64,000 nt of DNA from Flavobacterium sp. ACN2 (GTDB lineage: Bacteria > Bacteroidota > Bacteroidia > Flavobacteriales > Flavobacteriaceae): contig NZ_MRCM01000013.1 in the NCBI RefSeq assembly GCF_002303885.1, positions 1-64,000 on the forward strand. The letters are read 5' to 3'. The notes under the pieces were generated by a model, which was given only the letters and a program-made list of their open reading frames with translations, ran no database searches and was not told the DNA's origin. The position numbers were made by a program, and so were the translations under genes. Shown piece by piece: positions 18,046 through 26,176 of this stretch (position 1 is the stretch's first letter; every line of letters begins with the position of its first letter).

Positions 18046-18089
18046 ATGATATTTGTCATTTTTAGTAAGAATTTAACCCTGTAGTTTTG
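18046..18089 (+). promoter_or_regulatory. FNR-like palindrome and -7 box of the nitrate reductase operon
   Basis: ATGATATTTGTCAT (18046-18059) resembles the FNR consensus TTGAT-N4-ATCAA with symmetrical ATGAT halves and one mismatch. A -7 box TAGTTTTG follows at 18082-18089. The palindrome centre is 29.5 bp upstream of the box, about position -41, where class II activators bind. The porin promoter near 44975 has the same geometry. No good -33 TTTG is present at normal spacing, in keeping with an activated promoter. Confidence 0.5.
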
Positions 18090-18142
18090 CTTTGTAATTG
18101 AGGAATAGTATTCTCAATCTAAATCAAAGTAATTTTCTATTT

Positions 18143-19621
18143 ATGGGTAATCTATCTCAGTCTCACAGAATTTTATTCCTTAACACACTTGCTTTTACAA
18201 TTTGTTTTGCTTGTTGGACTTTAAACGGCGTTTTGATTACTTTTTTGGCTGATAAGGGAATATTTAATTTCACTGTTGTAGAAATTGGTTGGCTTTTAGG
18301 AATTCCAATTCTTTCAGGCTCTATATTCAGACTTCCAATCGGGATTTTAACGGATAAATATGGAGGGAAAGTTATTTTTTCTGCTTTATTATTACTTTGT
18401 TCAATTCCGCTTTTTTTAATGCCATTTGCAGATTCTTTCTGGACTTTTGCCATCCTTAGTTTTTTCTTTGGCTTAGTAGGTACCAGCTTTGCTGTCGGAA
18501 TAGGTTATACCTCAATTTGGTATCCTAAAGAATGGCAAGGCAGGGCTTTAGGGATTTTCGGAATGGGAAATGCAGGTGCAGCAGTGACTACTTTTATAGC
18601 GCCCACTTTATTAAATATTTTATCAGAGGATGATCCTACTAACGGCTGGAAAATGCTTCCTGTTATTTATGGAGTAACATTAGTACTTATAGGAATCCTG
18701 TTTATTGTTTTTGCTAAAAACAAAACCAATCAGGTAGTATCAAAAACTATTGGCGAACTAATGTCGCCCCTTAAAAAAGCCAGAGTCTGGAGATTCGGTG
18801 CCTATTACTTCTTAGTTTTCGGGTTTTTTGTTGCCTATTCGCAATGGCTTCTTCCAAACTTTGTGAATGTGTACGGTACAAGTTTAGTCTTGGGAGGAAT
18901 GTTTGCCACAATGTTCAGTTTGCCGTCTGGCGTAATTAGAGCTCTAGGAGGCTATCTGTCAGATAAATTCGGAGCCCGAAAAGTGATGTATTGGGTTTTA
19001 GGATCTTCAATTATAATTAGCTTTTTGTTGATGTTTCCAAAGATGGAAATCATTACCGCTGGTCCTGGCGTTATGTCTCTTACCAACGGAACAGTTACAG
19101 AAATTACTGCAAATGAAATAATTGTAAACGGGAAAAAACATCAAATCAACAGTAAAAAAGATTTAGAAACTAACAGCGAATCTTCTGTTTTTCCTGTAAA
19201 GAAATCATGGCAAGAAATTGTTGTAGAGCAAAATCAGGAGGTTAAAAAGAAAGAATTATTAGCTCATGGCATTACGCAAATTAATTTCAGTGCCAATCTT
19301 TGGGTTTATCTCGTTCTGGTAATCCTGATAGGCATTTCTTGGGGAATTGGTAAAGCAGCAGTCTACAAACACATTCCAGAGTATTTTCCAAATGAAGTTG
19401 GTGTAGTAGGCGGAATGGTTGGTTTAATAGGCGGTTTAGGAGGGTTTTTAGGTCCCATAATCTTTGGATATCTCCTTACCTATACTGGACTCTGGACCAG
19501 TTCATGGATTTTTATATTTCTAGTTTCTGTGCTTTGTCTGGTATGGATGCACCGCACAATCATAAAAGCTATGAGAACAAAATCACCAAATTTTGTAAGA
19601 CAAATAGAAGATAATCAATAA
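18143..19621 (+). CDS. narK: NarK-type nitrate/nitrite MFS transporter with periplasmic insertion
   Basis: This 492-residue, 12-helix transporter carries the two nitrate signatures of the NarK family (IFGMGNAGAAVTTF in helix 5 and GGMVGLIGGLGGFLG in helix 11). Between helices 9 and 10 lies an extra segment of about 85 residues (GNGTVTEITANEIIVNG-like, beta-rich), predicted to face the periplasm. I start at the ATG at 18143 (MGNLSQSHRILF): upstream codons in frame begin only with TTG at 18098, and the paralogue at 45009-46493 starts at the equivalent place. It heads an operon with a second transporter and a membrane-linked nitrate reductase, so nitrate import and nitrite export is the likely job. 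Confidence 0.9.
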   Translation: MGNLSQSHRILFLNTLAFTICFACWTLNGVLITFLADKGIFNFTVVEIGWLLGIPILSGSIFRLPIGILTDKYGGKVIFSALLLLCSIPLFLMPFADSFWTFAILSFFFGLVGTSFAVGIGYTSIWYPKEWQGRALGIFGMGNAGAAVTTFIAPTLLNILSEDDPTNGWKMLPVIYGVTLVLIGILFIVFAKNKTNQVVSKTIGELMSPLKKARVWRFGAYYFLVFGFFVAYSQWLLPNFVNVYGTSLVLGGMFATMFSLPSGVIRALGGYLSDKFGARKVMYWVLGSSIIISFLLMFPKMEIITAGPGVMSLTNGTVTEITANEIIVNGKKHQINSKKDLETNSESSVFPVKKSWQEIVVEQNQEVKKKELLAHGITQINFSANLWVYLVLVILIGISWGIGKAAVYKHIPEYFPNEVGVVGGMVGLIGGLGGFLGPIIFGYLLTYTGLWTSSWIFIFLVSVLCLVWMHRTIIKAMRTKSPNFVRQIEDNQ

Positions 19622-19637
19622 TTTAAATAAAATAAAG

Positions 19638-21230
19638 ATGAAAACTTGGTTAGAAAAATGGAACCCAGAAGATGAAGCATATTGGAATTCTGACGGAAGT
19701 AAAATAGCATGGAGAACTTTAATTATAACAACAATTACTTTAACATTATCATTTGCTTCCTGGTTTATGATGAGTGTTATTGCAGTAAAATTGCCTGGTT
19801 TAGGATTTAGTTTTTCTAAAGATCAGCTTTTTTGGTTAACTGCAATTCCAGGGTTGGCGGCAGGGTTATTAAGAATTATTCACACCTTTCTGCTTCCAAT
19901 ATTTGGAACTCGTCATATTGTATCTTTTGCGACAGCAATTAAATTAATTCCCGTAATCGGAATTGGTTTTGCAATTATGGATGTAAATACGCCATTTTGG
20001 GTTTTTGCAGTTTTAGCATTTACTACAGGTTTTGGTGGAGGAGATTTTTCTTCTTATATGCCAAGTACAAGTTTGTTTTTTCCGCAAAGATTAAAAGGAA
20101 CTGCTCTTGGGATTCAGGCAGGAATTGGAAACTTTGGAGTTTCTCTCGCACAATTTGTTACGCCTTTAGTAATTAGTGTCGGAATTTTTGGAGCTTCGAC
20201 AGTATTTACGAGTATTGACCCAAAAGAAACCATAACGGTATTTGAAAATTCATCAGGGCAGAAACAAAAAGAAGTTTTTGCTTCTTTAGACACAGAAGTT
20301 CAGGCTCGAATCTTATCTAATGTGAAAAAGAATATTGTAGATTCTGTTAGCACGGCAGTTAATTCTCAAGATAATGCAGTTATTTTTTCGTCACTTCCGC
20401 TTAAGGCTAAGGCAAAAGCAATTGCAAACGCTAACCCTAAATTAGCCGAAAAAGTACTGAACAATTTGAGCCCCGAAAATTCGGCTGTTAAAAACAAACC
20501 AATTTATCTACAGTCTGCTGCATTTTGGTTTGCGCCATTTTTAATACTTATGGCATTTGTAAGCTGGTTTTATTTGAAAAGTATTCCGATGAAAGCTTCT
20601 GTAAAAGAGCAATTAGATATTTTTTCGAATAAACATACTTGGTACTGTACAATTACTTATGTAATGACTTTTGGGACATTTGCCGGTTTGTCTGCAGCAT
20701 TTCCTCTTATGATTAAATTTTTATATGGCGATTTTCCCAATGCACCAGATCCTTTGGTATATGCATTTTATGGTCCACTAATTGGTTCTGCCAGCAGAAT
20801 AGCTTTCGGATTTGTGGCCGATAAAGTTGGAGGTGCTATATTAACGACTATAACAGGCTTAGGAATTTTAGCAGGATCAATACTTTTAGTAACACAAGGT
20901 CTGGTAGCGCCGACAAGTATGGATCAGTTTCCGCTTTTTGTAACTGTAATTTTAGGAATGTTCTTTTTTACAGGTATTGGAAATGCAGGAACATTTAGAC
21001 AATATCCAATTATTTTTAAAGAAAATCCGCGTCAGGCAGCGGGAGTTATTGGTTGGACTGCTGCCATTGCTGCTTTTGGACCTTTTATATTCTCTAAGTT
21101 AATAGGGAATAATATTTCAGCAAATGGCACTGTAAATCAGTTTTTTATAGGTGTCTGTCTTTTTACCCTTTTAGCTACAGGTATCAACTGGTGGTTCTAC
21201 AATCGTAAAAATTGCGAAAAACCAAGTTAA
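19638..21230 (+). CDS. Second NarK-type nitrate/nitrite MFS transporter
   Basis: This 530-residue transporter has signatures GIQAGIGNFGVSLAQF (helix 5) and TGIGNAGTFRQYP (helix 11). A helical, Lys/Ala-rich insertion of about 100 residues (about 190-290) separates helices 5 and 6 and should be periplasmic. It starts 16 bp after the first narK. Many bacteria pair a NarK1-type proton symporter with a NarK2-type nitrate/nitrite antiporter, sometimes fused; which is which is not decided here. The two insertions differ in kind and place, so they could contact each other or a periplasmic partner. Confidence 0.88.
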   Translation: MKTWLEKWNPEDEAYWNSDGSKIAWRTLIITTITLTLSFASWFMMSVIAVKLPGLGFSFSKDQLFWLTAIPGLAAGLLRIIHTFLLPIFGTRHIVSFATAIKLIPVIGIGFAIMDVNTPFWVFAVLAFTTGFGGGDFSSYMPSTSLFFPQRLKGTALGIQAGIGNFGVSLAQFVTPLVISVGIFGASTVFTSIDPKETITVFENSSGQKQKEVFASLDTEVQARILSNVKKNIVDSVSTAVNSQDNAVIFSSLPLKAKAKAIANANPKLAEKVLNNLSPENSAVKNKPIYLQSAAFWFAPFLILMAFVSWFYLKSIPMKASVKEQLDIFSNKHTWYCTITYVMTFGTFAGLSAAFPLMIKFLYGDFPNAPDPLVYAFYGPLIGSASRIAFGFVADKVGGAILTTITGLGILAGSILLVTQGLVAPTSMDQFPLFVTVILGMFFFTGIGNAGTFRQYPIIFKENPRQAAGVIGWTAAIAAFGPFIFSKLIGNNISANGTVNQFFIGVCLFTLLATGINWWFYNRKNCEKPS

Positions 21231-21256
21231 ATAAGTAATCAATAAATTTTTAGTTA

Positions 21257-22309
21257 ATGATGAATAACAAAACATATAATACCAAAGCTTTACTGGTTGC
21301 TTCGGCTGTTTCTATACTTACAGTTGTGTTTGTATTTTATGGTTCGAGAGAATTACAAAATTTTGATGCAGCACTTGTAACATACCTTTTTGGAACGATA
21401 TTCGCCTTCTTCGGAATCGTTTATAGATATACCGTTTGGCTGCAGCGTCCTCCAACATGGATGTACTTTAAACGAAGTATAAAATTTCTATTTACTGGAA
21501 AAGTATTTTCTCATTTATGGTTTTTAGGAAAAGAATCGGTGCAGAATATTGTCGTTCAGAAATTTATTTATCCGAGAAGTAAATATCGCTGGTTTGCGCA
21601 TTTTTGTATTGCATTAGGTTGTCTGTCAGCTTTTGCCATTACAATACCGCTTACATTTGGATGGATCCATTTTACATTGGCTCCTAATTCTATTTCGATT
21701 TACGAAGCACATTTTTTTGGATTTAATATGATGGATTTTGAAATAGGATCGTTTCTTGCATTCTTAATATTTCATGCCTTAAACTGGTCTTCATGGCTTG
21801 TAATTATTGGCTCGGTTTATTACTTAAGAAGAAGATTAACCAATCCGGGATTAATTGCAACACAAACTTTTGAAGGCGATTTGCTGCCTCTAATTTTATT
21901 GATTGCAATTTCAGTAACGGGTTTATGTCTGACGTATTCCTATCAGTTTATGAAAGGTTTTGCTTATGACTTCTTAGCTGTAATTCATGCCGTAACAGTT
22001 ATCATGTTTTTGATTTGGATTCCCTTTGGAAAATTCTTCCACATTATTCAGCGTCCGGCACAAATTGGTGCACACATTTACAAACAGGAAGGCATTAAAA
22101 AAGGAATGGCCGTTTGTCCGCATACAGGAGAAGAGTTCGCAACAAAACTTCATATTGATGATTTAAAAATCGTGACTAATCAGTTGGGATTTGATTTTAC
22201 ACATGAAGACGGAACTTCTCATCTCGATTTAAGTCCAGAAGGTAAAAGATCACGATTGGCTCAGGCACATTTAAAAGCCAGATCGCAGGGCGGTAAGTTA
22301 TTTGGGTAA
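21257..22309 (+). CDS. NarI-like integral membrane cytochrome b subunit
   Basis: This 350-residue protein has about six hydrophobic helices. His244 and His262 are 18 residues apart in the last membrane helices, the spacing of the two C-terminal haem ligands of NarI; His115, His152 and His173 are further candidates. It should oxidise quinol and pass electrons to the iron-sulfur subunits. The soluble C-terminal tail (about 270-350) with a His-rich stretch (FTHEDGTSH) is longer than in NarI. It starts 27 bp after the second transporter. Confidence 0.8.
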   Translation: MMNNKTYNTKALLVASAVSILTVVFVFYGSRELQNFDAALVTYLFGTIFAFFGIVYRYTVWLQRPPTWMYFKRSIKFLFTGKVFSHLWFLGKESVQNIVVQKFIYPRSKYRWFAHFCIALGCLSAFAITIPLTFGWIHFTLAPNSISIYEAHFFGFNMMDFEIGSFLAFLIFHALNWSSWLVIIGSVYYLRRRLTNPGLIATQTFEGDLLPLILLIAISVTGLCLTYSYQFMKGFAYDFLAVIHAVTVIMFLIWIPFGKFFHIIQRPAQIGAHIYKQEGIKKGMAVCPHTGEEFATKLHIDDLKIVTNQLGFDFTHEDGTSHLDLSPEGKRSRLAQAHLKARSQGGKLFG

Positions 22310-22319
22310 TTTTAAAAGT

Positions 22320-22440
22320 TTCAGGTTTAACGCTTCAAGTTTGTGCGAAACTTCAAACTTCAAATAAAAATATAGTTTCCTGTTTTAGGTTTCCAAGTTG
22401 CACAATCTGTGGATAGCTTGAAACCTGAAACTTTAAACAA
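22320..22440. repeat. Inverted repeat inside the nitrate reductase operon
   Basis: GTTTCAGGTTT near 22319 and AAACCTGAAAC near 22422 face each other with imperfect inner complementarity (CTTCAAGTTT and AAGCTTGAAA). It splits the cytochrome b gene from the catalytic subunit and could set their relative mRNA levels. Confidence 0.55.
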
Positions 22441-22455
22441 AAAAACAAAATAAGC

Positions 22456-24672
22456 ATGGCAAAATTACCAGTATCAGCAGAAAAAATCATAGAAGTTTTC
22501 GGACCGCATAAAAATTACGCGCCTCTTGACGGTTATGAAGGAAGAGATGAACCAGATGAGGTTGTAAAAACACATTGTTGTTTTTGCGGAATGCAGTGTG
22601 GTATTCAATTATTAGTTAAAGAAAATAAGGTGGTTGGTTTTGAACCTTGGATGGAATTTCCTTTTAACGAAGGTCGTTTGTGTCCAAAAGGTGTACAACG
22701 TTATCTTCAGAACAATCACCCTGACCGACTTTTACATCCTATACAAAGAGTTGAAGGAAAAGGTTTTGAAAAAATATCATGGGATGATGCAATGGATAAA
22801 ACTGTTGCGGAAATAAAACGAATTCAGGAAAAATATGGAAAAGATGCTTTTTCAATGCTTTCAGGAGTATCACTGAGTAACGAAAAAAGTTATTTGGTCG
22901 GAAAATTTGCGCGCGTAGCCCTTAAAACAAAGAATCTAGATTATAACGGAAGACTTTGTATGGTGAGCGCTGGTGCGGGCAATAAAAAAGCTTTTGGTTT
23001 AGATCGTGCTTCAAATAATTATTCAGATCTCGAATATGCCGAAGTAATTATTGTTACAGGAGCAAATATTAGCGAAACTTTTCCAACATTAACACACTGG
23101 ATTTGGAAAGCAAGAGACCGTGGTGCCAAACTAATTGTAATCGATCCAAGGATGATTCCGTTGGCCAGAACAGCAGACATTCATTTGGATATAAGACCTG
23201 GAACAGATTCTGCTTTGTACGGTGCCATGTTGAAATATTTGGTAGACCACGACATGTTAGATCATGATTTTATAGATAATTACACATCAGGTTTTCAGGA
23301 AACGATAGACGCTGTGAAAGATTATACATTAGAATGGGCAGAGGAAATAACAGGAATTGATAAAAATAAAATTAGGGAAGCAGCAGAATTATGGGGTAAA
23401 GCTAAGACAAGTTTTTTACTTCATGCGCGAGGCATCGAACAGCATTCTAAAGGAGTAGATAATGTGGTGGGGTGTATCAATTTAGTTTTGGCTACAGGAA
23501 GAATTGGAAGACCATATTGTGGATATGGAACAATAACCGGACAAGGAAATGGACAGGGTGGAAGGGAACACGGTCATAAATGCGACCAGTTGCCAGGAAA
23601 TAGAGATATAGAAAATCCAGAACATCGTAAATACATATCTGAAGTTTGGGGTATTGATGAAAAAGATATGCCCGGAAAAGGACTTTCGGCTTATGAAATA
23701 ATTGATGCTATTCATAGAGGAGAAATCAAAGGTTTACTTTCGATTTGTTTTAATCCATTAGTTTCTCTTCCAAATAATAGTTATGTGCGAGAAGCGCTGG
23801 AAAAGTTAGAGTTTTATGTTTGCATCGATTTCTTTTTAAATGAGACTGCCCGCCACGCCGATATTGTTTTGGCAGGCTCTTTACAGGAAGAAGAAGAAGG
23901 AACCACAACTTCTGCAGAAGGACGTGTTATAAGAGTTAGACAAGCTGTAACGCCTCCAGGAGAAGCACGAACAGATACTTCGATACTATTAGAAATTGCT
24001 AAAAGATTGGGAGAAGAAGATAAATTTACCTATGACAATAGCGAAGCCATTTTTAATGAACTTCGATTGGCCTCGAAAGGAGGTACAGCAGATTATTTCG
24101 GAATTTCTTATAAAAAAGTCGAAGATAATATGGGAGTTTTTTGGCCTTGCCCGACAGAAGAGCATCCAGGAACTCCAAGATTATGGGAAGATAAAAAGTT
24201 TAAAACTCCAGATGGAAAAGCGCATTTTAACCCAGCGCCCTATAGATTGCCAAGTGAAGTGACAGATAATGCATATCCGATTACTTTGACTACTGGGCGA
24301 GTGGTTTCTCAATATTTGAGCGGAACGCAAACCCGTAGAATTGGAAAATTAGTAGATCAATTTCCTGAACCATTCGTAGAAATTCATCCAGAACTGGCAA
24401 CAAAATACGGAATAAAACAAAGAGAATTAGTGAAGGTATCAACAAGAAGAGGAGAAGGAATTTTTCCAGCAAATATTGTAGAAACAATTAGACAGGATAC
24501 TGTTTTTGTACCCTATCACTGGCCAGGATTAAAATCAGCAAATCAATTAACTATTGCTACGCTAGATCCTGTTTCTAAAATGCCCGAATTTAAAGTTTGT
24601 GCGTGCCAATTAGAACCGCTGGGAACAATGGCCCCGCCTTCTAACGAATCTGATGCGTATGCAAGCGTTTAA
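22456..24672 (+). CDS. Molybdopterin nitrate reductase catalytic subunit (Nas/Nap-type)
   Basis: This 738-residue enzyme reduces nitrate to nitrite at a bis-MGD molybdenum site. An N-terminal [4Fe-4S] site is formed by C41, C44, C48 and C76 (CFCGMQCG...LCPKG). The molybdenum ligand should be Cys168 (NGRLCMVSAGAG), as in Nas and Nap enzymes and unlike the Asp of NarG. The C-terminal MGD-binding domain has PITLTTGRVVSQYLSGTQTR. There is no Tat signal, so the subunit should stay in the cytoplasm. It is followed by a four-cluster ferredoxin, a Rieske protein and a small membrane protein, a set unlike the NarGHI, NapABC or plain Nas systems. Nitrate as substrate is inferred from the transporters and family; other oxyanions are possible. 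Confidence 0.85.
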   Translation: MAKLPVSAEKIIEVFGPHKNYAPLDGYEGRDEPDEVVKTHCCFCGMQCGIQLLVKENKVVGFEPWMEFPFNEGRLCPKGVQRYLQNNHPDRLLHPIQRVEGKGFEKISWDDAMDKTVAEIKRIQEKYGKDAFSMLSGVSLSNEKSYLVGKFARVALKTKNLDYNGRLCMVSAGAGNKKAFGLDRASNNYSDLEYAEVIIVTGANISETFPTLTHWIWKARDRGAKLIVIDPRMIPLARTADIHLDIRPGTDSALYGAMLKYLVDHDMLDHDFIDNYTSGFQETIDAVKDYTLEWAEEITGIDKNKIREAAELWGKAKTSFLLHARGIEQHSKGVDNVVGCINLVLATGRIGRPYCGYGTITGQGNGQGGREHGHKCDQLPGNRDIENPEHRKYISEVWGIDEKDMPGKGLSAYEIIDAIHRGEIKGLLSICFNPLVSLPNNSYVREALEKLEFYVCIDFFLNETARHADIVLAGSLQEEEEGTTTSAEGRVIRVRQAVTPPGEARTDTSILLEIAKRLGEEDKFTYDNSEAIFNELRLASKGGTADYFGISYKKVEDNMGVFWPCPTEEHPGTPRLWEDKKFKTPDGKAHFNPAPYRLPSEVTDNAYPITLTTGRVVSQYLSGTQTRRIGKLVDQFPEPFVEIHPELATKYGIKQRELVKVSTRRGEGIFPANIVETIRQDTVFVPYHWPGLKSANQLTIATLDPVSKMPEFKVCACQLEPLGTMAPPSNESDAYASV

Positions 24673-24689
24673 TCTGTAAAAAAGAACTT

Positions 24690-25259
24690 ATGAATTTAAC
24701 CAATTTTAATACCAGCGAGGAATTTTTTGTAGATATGCAACGTTGCATTGGCTGTAAAGCCTGCGAAATGGCCTGTGCTGAATGTGAAACAAATGGTCAG
24801 CAAACTTTGATCAGTGTAAATTATGTTGATCGTGCTGCCACAATTCAAACCACAGTGCAGGTTTGTATGCATTGCGAAGATCCGGTTTGTGCCAATGTTT
24901 GTCCTGCAGATGCCATTTCTCAGGACGAATTTGGAGTTGTGCACACTGCCAATACAGAAAGATGTATTGGCTGCTCAAATTGTGTAATGGCCTGTCCTTT
25001 TGGTGTTCCAAAAAAAGTCGAAGAATACGATTTGATGATGAAATGTACAATGTGTTACGACAGAACAAGTGTTGGCAAAAAACCAATGTGTGCAACCGTA
25101 TGTCCAAGTGGGGCTTTGTTTTACGGAACAAGAAATGAAATAGAAGAAATGAGACCCAATAGCACACCAATTAATAATTTCATTTTTGGCAAAGAGAAAG
25201 TTAAGACTAAAGTCAATATTATGATGCCAAAAGGAAGTAAAGAATTAAGAATTTATTAA
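24690..25259 (+). CDS. Four-cluster [4Fe-4S] ferredoxin-type electron transfer subunit
   Basis: This 189-residue protein has 16 cysteines in four groups: CIGCKACEMAC (from C19), CMHCEDPVCANVC, CIGCSNCVMAC and CTMCYDR...CATVC. That is the DmsB/NrfC/PhsB pattern of subunits that wire a quinol-oxidising membrane protein to a molybdenum enzyme. No signal peptide is present, matching a cytoplasmic catalytic subunit. It starts 17 bp after the catalytic gene. Confidence 0.9.
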   Translation: MNLTNFNTSEEFFVDMQRCIGCKACEMACAECETNGQQTLISVNYVDRAATIQTTVQVCMHCEDPVCANVCPADAISQDEFGVVHTANTERCIGCSNCVMACPFGVPKKVEEYDLMMKCTMCYDRTSVGKKPMCATVCPSGALFYGTRNEIEEMRPNSTPINNFIFGKEKVKTKVNIMMPKGSKELRIY

Positions 25260-25269
25260 ATACCGAGCT

Positions 25270-25782
25270 ATGTCTAAAGAAGATAATTTAAATCAAAACT
25301 GGAAAAAAGATTTTCCGATAAAAAAACAAGAATCCACTCAGGTCAGCCGACGCGATTTTGCTAAATTCTTAACGTTTGTTTCTGGCGGATTAATGGTTGG
25401 AAGCGGTTTTGTAACTGCAAAAGCATTTTTATTGCCAAAAGAAGAAGTTCAGGGAGAGCATTTTATTTGTAATAAAGAAGATGTTCCTGTAGGCGGTACA
25501 AGAGGTTTTGTTTTGGAAGGAAGTACAATTCCGTATATTTTGATTCACTTAGAAAATGGTGAATTTAAGGCATACGAACAAAAGTGTACCCATCTTTCTT
25601 GTTCTGTATTCTACAAACCCGGAACCGGAATCATACATTGTCCTTGCCACGAAGGTTCATTTGATGCCATGACAGGAGACGTAATAGCCGGACCGCCGCC
25701 AAGAGCTTTACCGCAATTGGAAGTGGTTTTTAAAGAAAATGCTGTTTTTGTAAAAGCATTAATAGAAAAAAAGGATAGCTAA
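25270..25782 (+). CDS. Rieske [2Fe-2S] protein with Tat-like N-terminal anchor
   Basis: This 170-residue protein has SRRDFAKFLTFVSGG (26-40), a twin-arginine motif running into a hydrophobic anchor, as in bc1-complex Rieske proteins. Cluster ligands are C106/H108 (CTHLSC) and C124/H127 (CPCH), and C111/C126 give the stabilising disulfide pair of high-potential respiratory Rieske proteins. It should sit on the outer face of the membrane while the catalytic subunit lacks an export signal. That mismatch is odd and may mean it takes electrons from quinol at the outer side, or that the Rieske domain is not exported. Confidence 0.88.
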   Translation: MSKEDNLNQNWKKDFPIKKQESTQVSRRDFAKFLTFVSGGLMVGSGFVTAKAFLLPKEEVQGEHFICNKEDVPVGGTRGFVLEGSTIPYILIHLENGEFKAYEQKCTHLSCSVFYKPGTGIIHCPCHEGSFDAMTGDVIAGPPPRALPQLEVVFKENAVFVKALIEKKDS

Positions 25783-25796
25783 TAAAACTTAAAGAC

Positions 25797-26045
25797 ATGA
25801 GTACTTTTAGAACAGGGCAGAACAATTCGAACCCAAATAAATTGAATAACATACTTTCAACACTTATATTTATTTTGATTTTAAATGTCAGCATTCAAAT
25901 ATGGCTTTTGTATGCCTCTCTAAATAATGCGCTAGATAATAATAAAGAAATTTTAATTCCTGCATTTATAGCTTCAGTAATACTTTTTTCAATTGGTTTT
26001 GCATGGCTTTATTATCTTCCGAAAGGAAATTTCAGAAAGAAATAG
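25797..26045 (+). CDS. Small two-helix membrane protein ending the operon
   Basis: This 82-residue protein has two hydrophobic helices (about 17-42 and 52-74) and a polar Asn-rich N-terminus. It lies 14 bp after the Rieske gene, so it is probably an accessory subunit of the membrane complex. It resembles the small uncharacterised DUF6755-type proteins, an assignment from memory only. Function unknown. Confidence 0.75.
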   Translation: MSTFRTGQNNSNPNKLNNILSTLIFILILNVSIQIWLLYASLNNALDNNKEILIPAFIASVILFSIGFAWLYYLPKGNFRKK

Positions 26046-26125
26046 ATAATAACGATTTTTTGAAAGAATTACGCTAAATTTATATTCTGAAAAAAATAAA
26101 TTATTTAGGATTATAACTAAGTAAA

Positions 26126-26150
26126 AATACTTATATTTGTAATAAGTATT
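26126..26150 (+). promoter_or_regulatory. Palindrome overlapping the moeA-operon -7 box
   Basis: AATACTTA (26126) and TAAGTATT (to 26150) form a perfect inverted repeat with a 9-base spacer. The -7 box TATATTTG lies inside it (26132-26139). The left part AATACTTATATTTG is repeated base for base at the nirB promoter, and with one change at the nitrate reductase promoter. The inverted-repeat position used at those promoters (8 bp upstream of the -7 box) holds only a degenerate half-site here (CTAAGTA). Confidence 0.5.
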
Positions 26151-26176
26151 TTTTGCTTTATAATAAAATGCCAGTA

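Noticed and set aside
18098..18142. TTG start extending narK by 15 residues
   Set aside because: The paralogue at 45009-46493 starts at the position of the ATG at 18143, and the TTG is too close to the predicted transcription start.
24811..25170. Cys/His-rich frames overlapping the four-cluster ferredoxin gene
   Set aside because: Their composition is explained by the complementary or shifted Cys codons of the real gene.
26046..26176. Molybdenum-cofactor riboswitch before moeA
   Set aside because: The predicted leader is only about 30 nt, too short for that aptamer.
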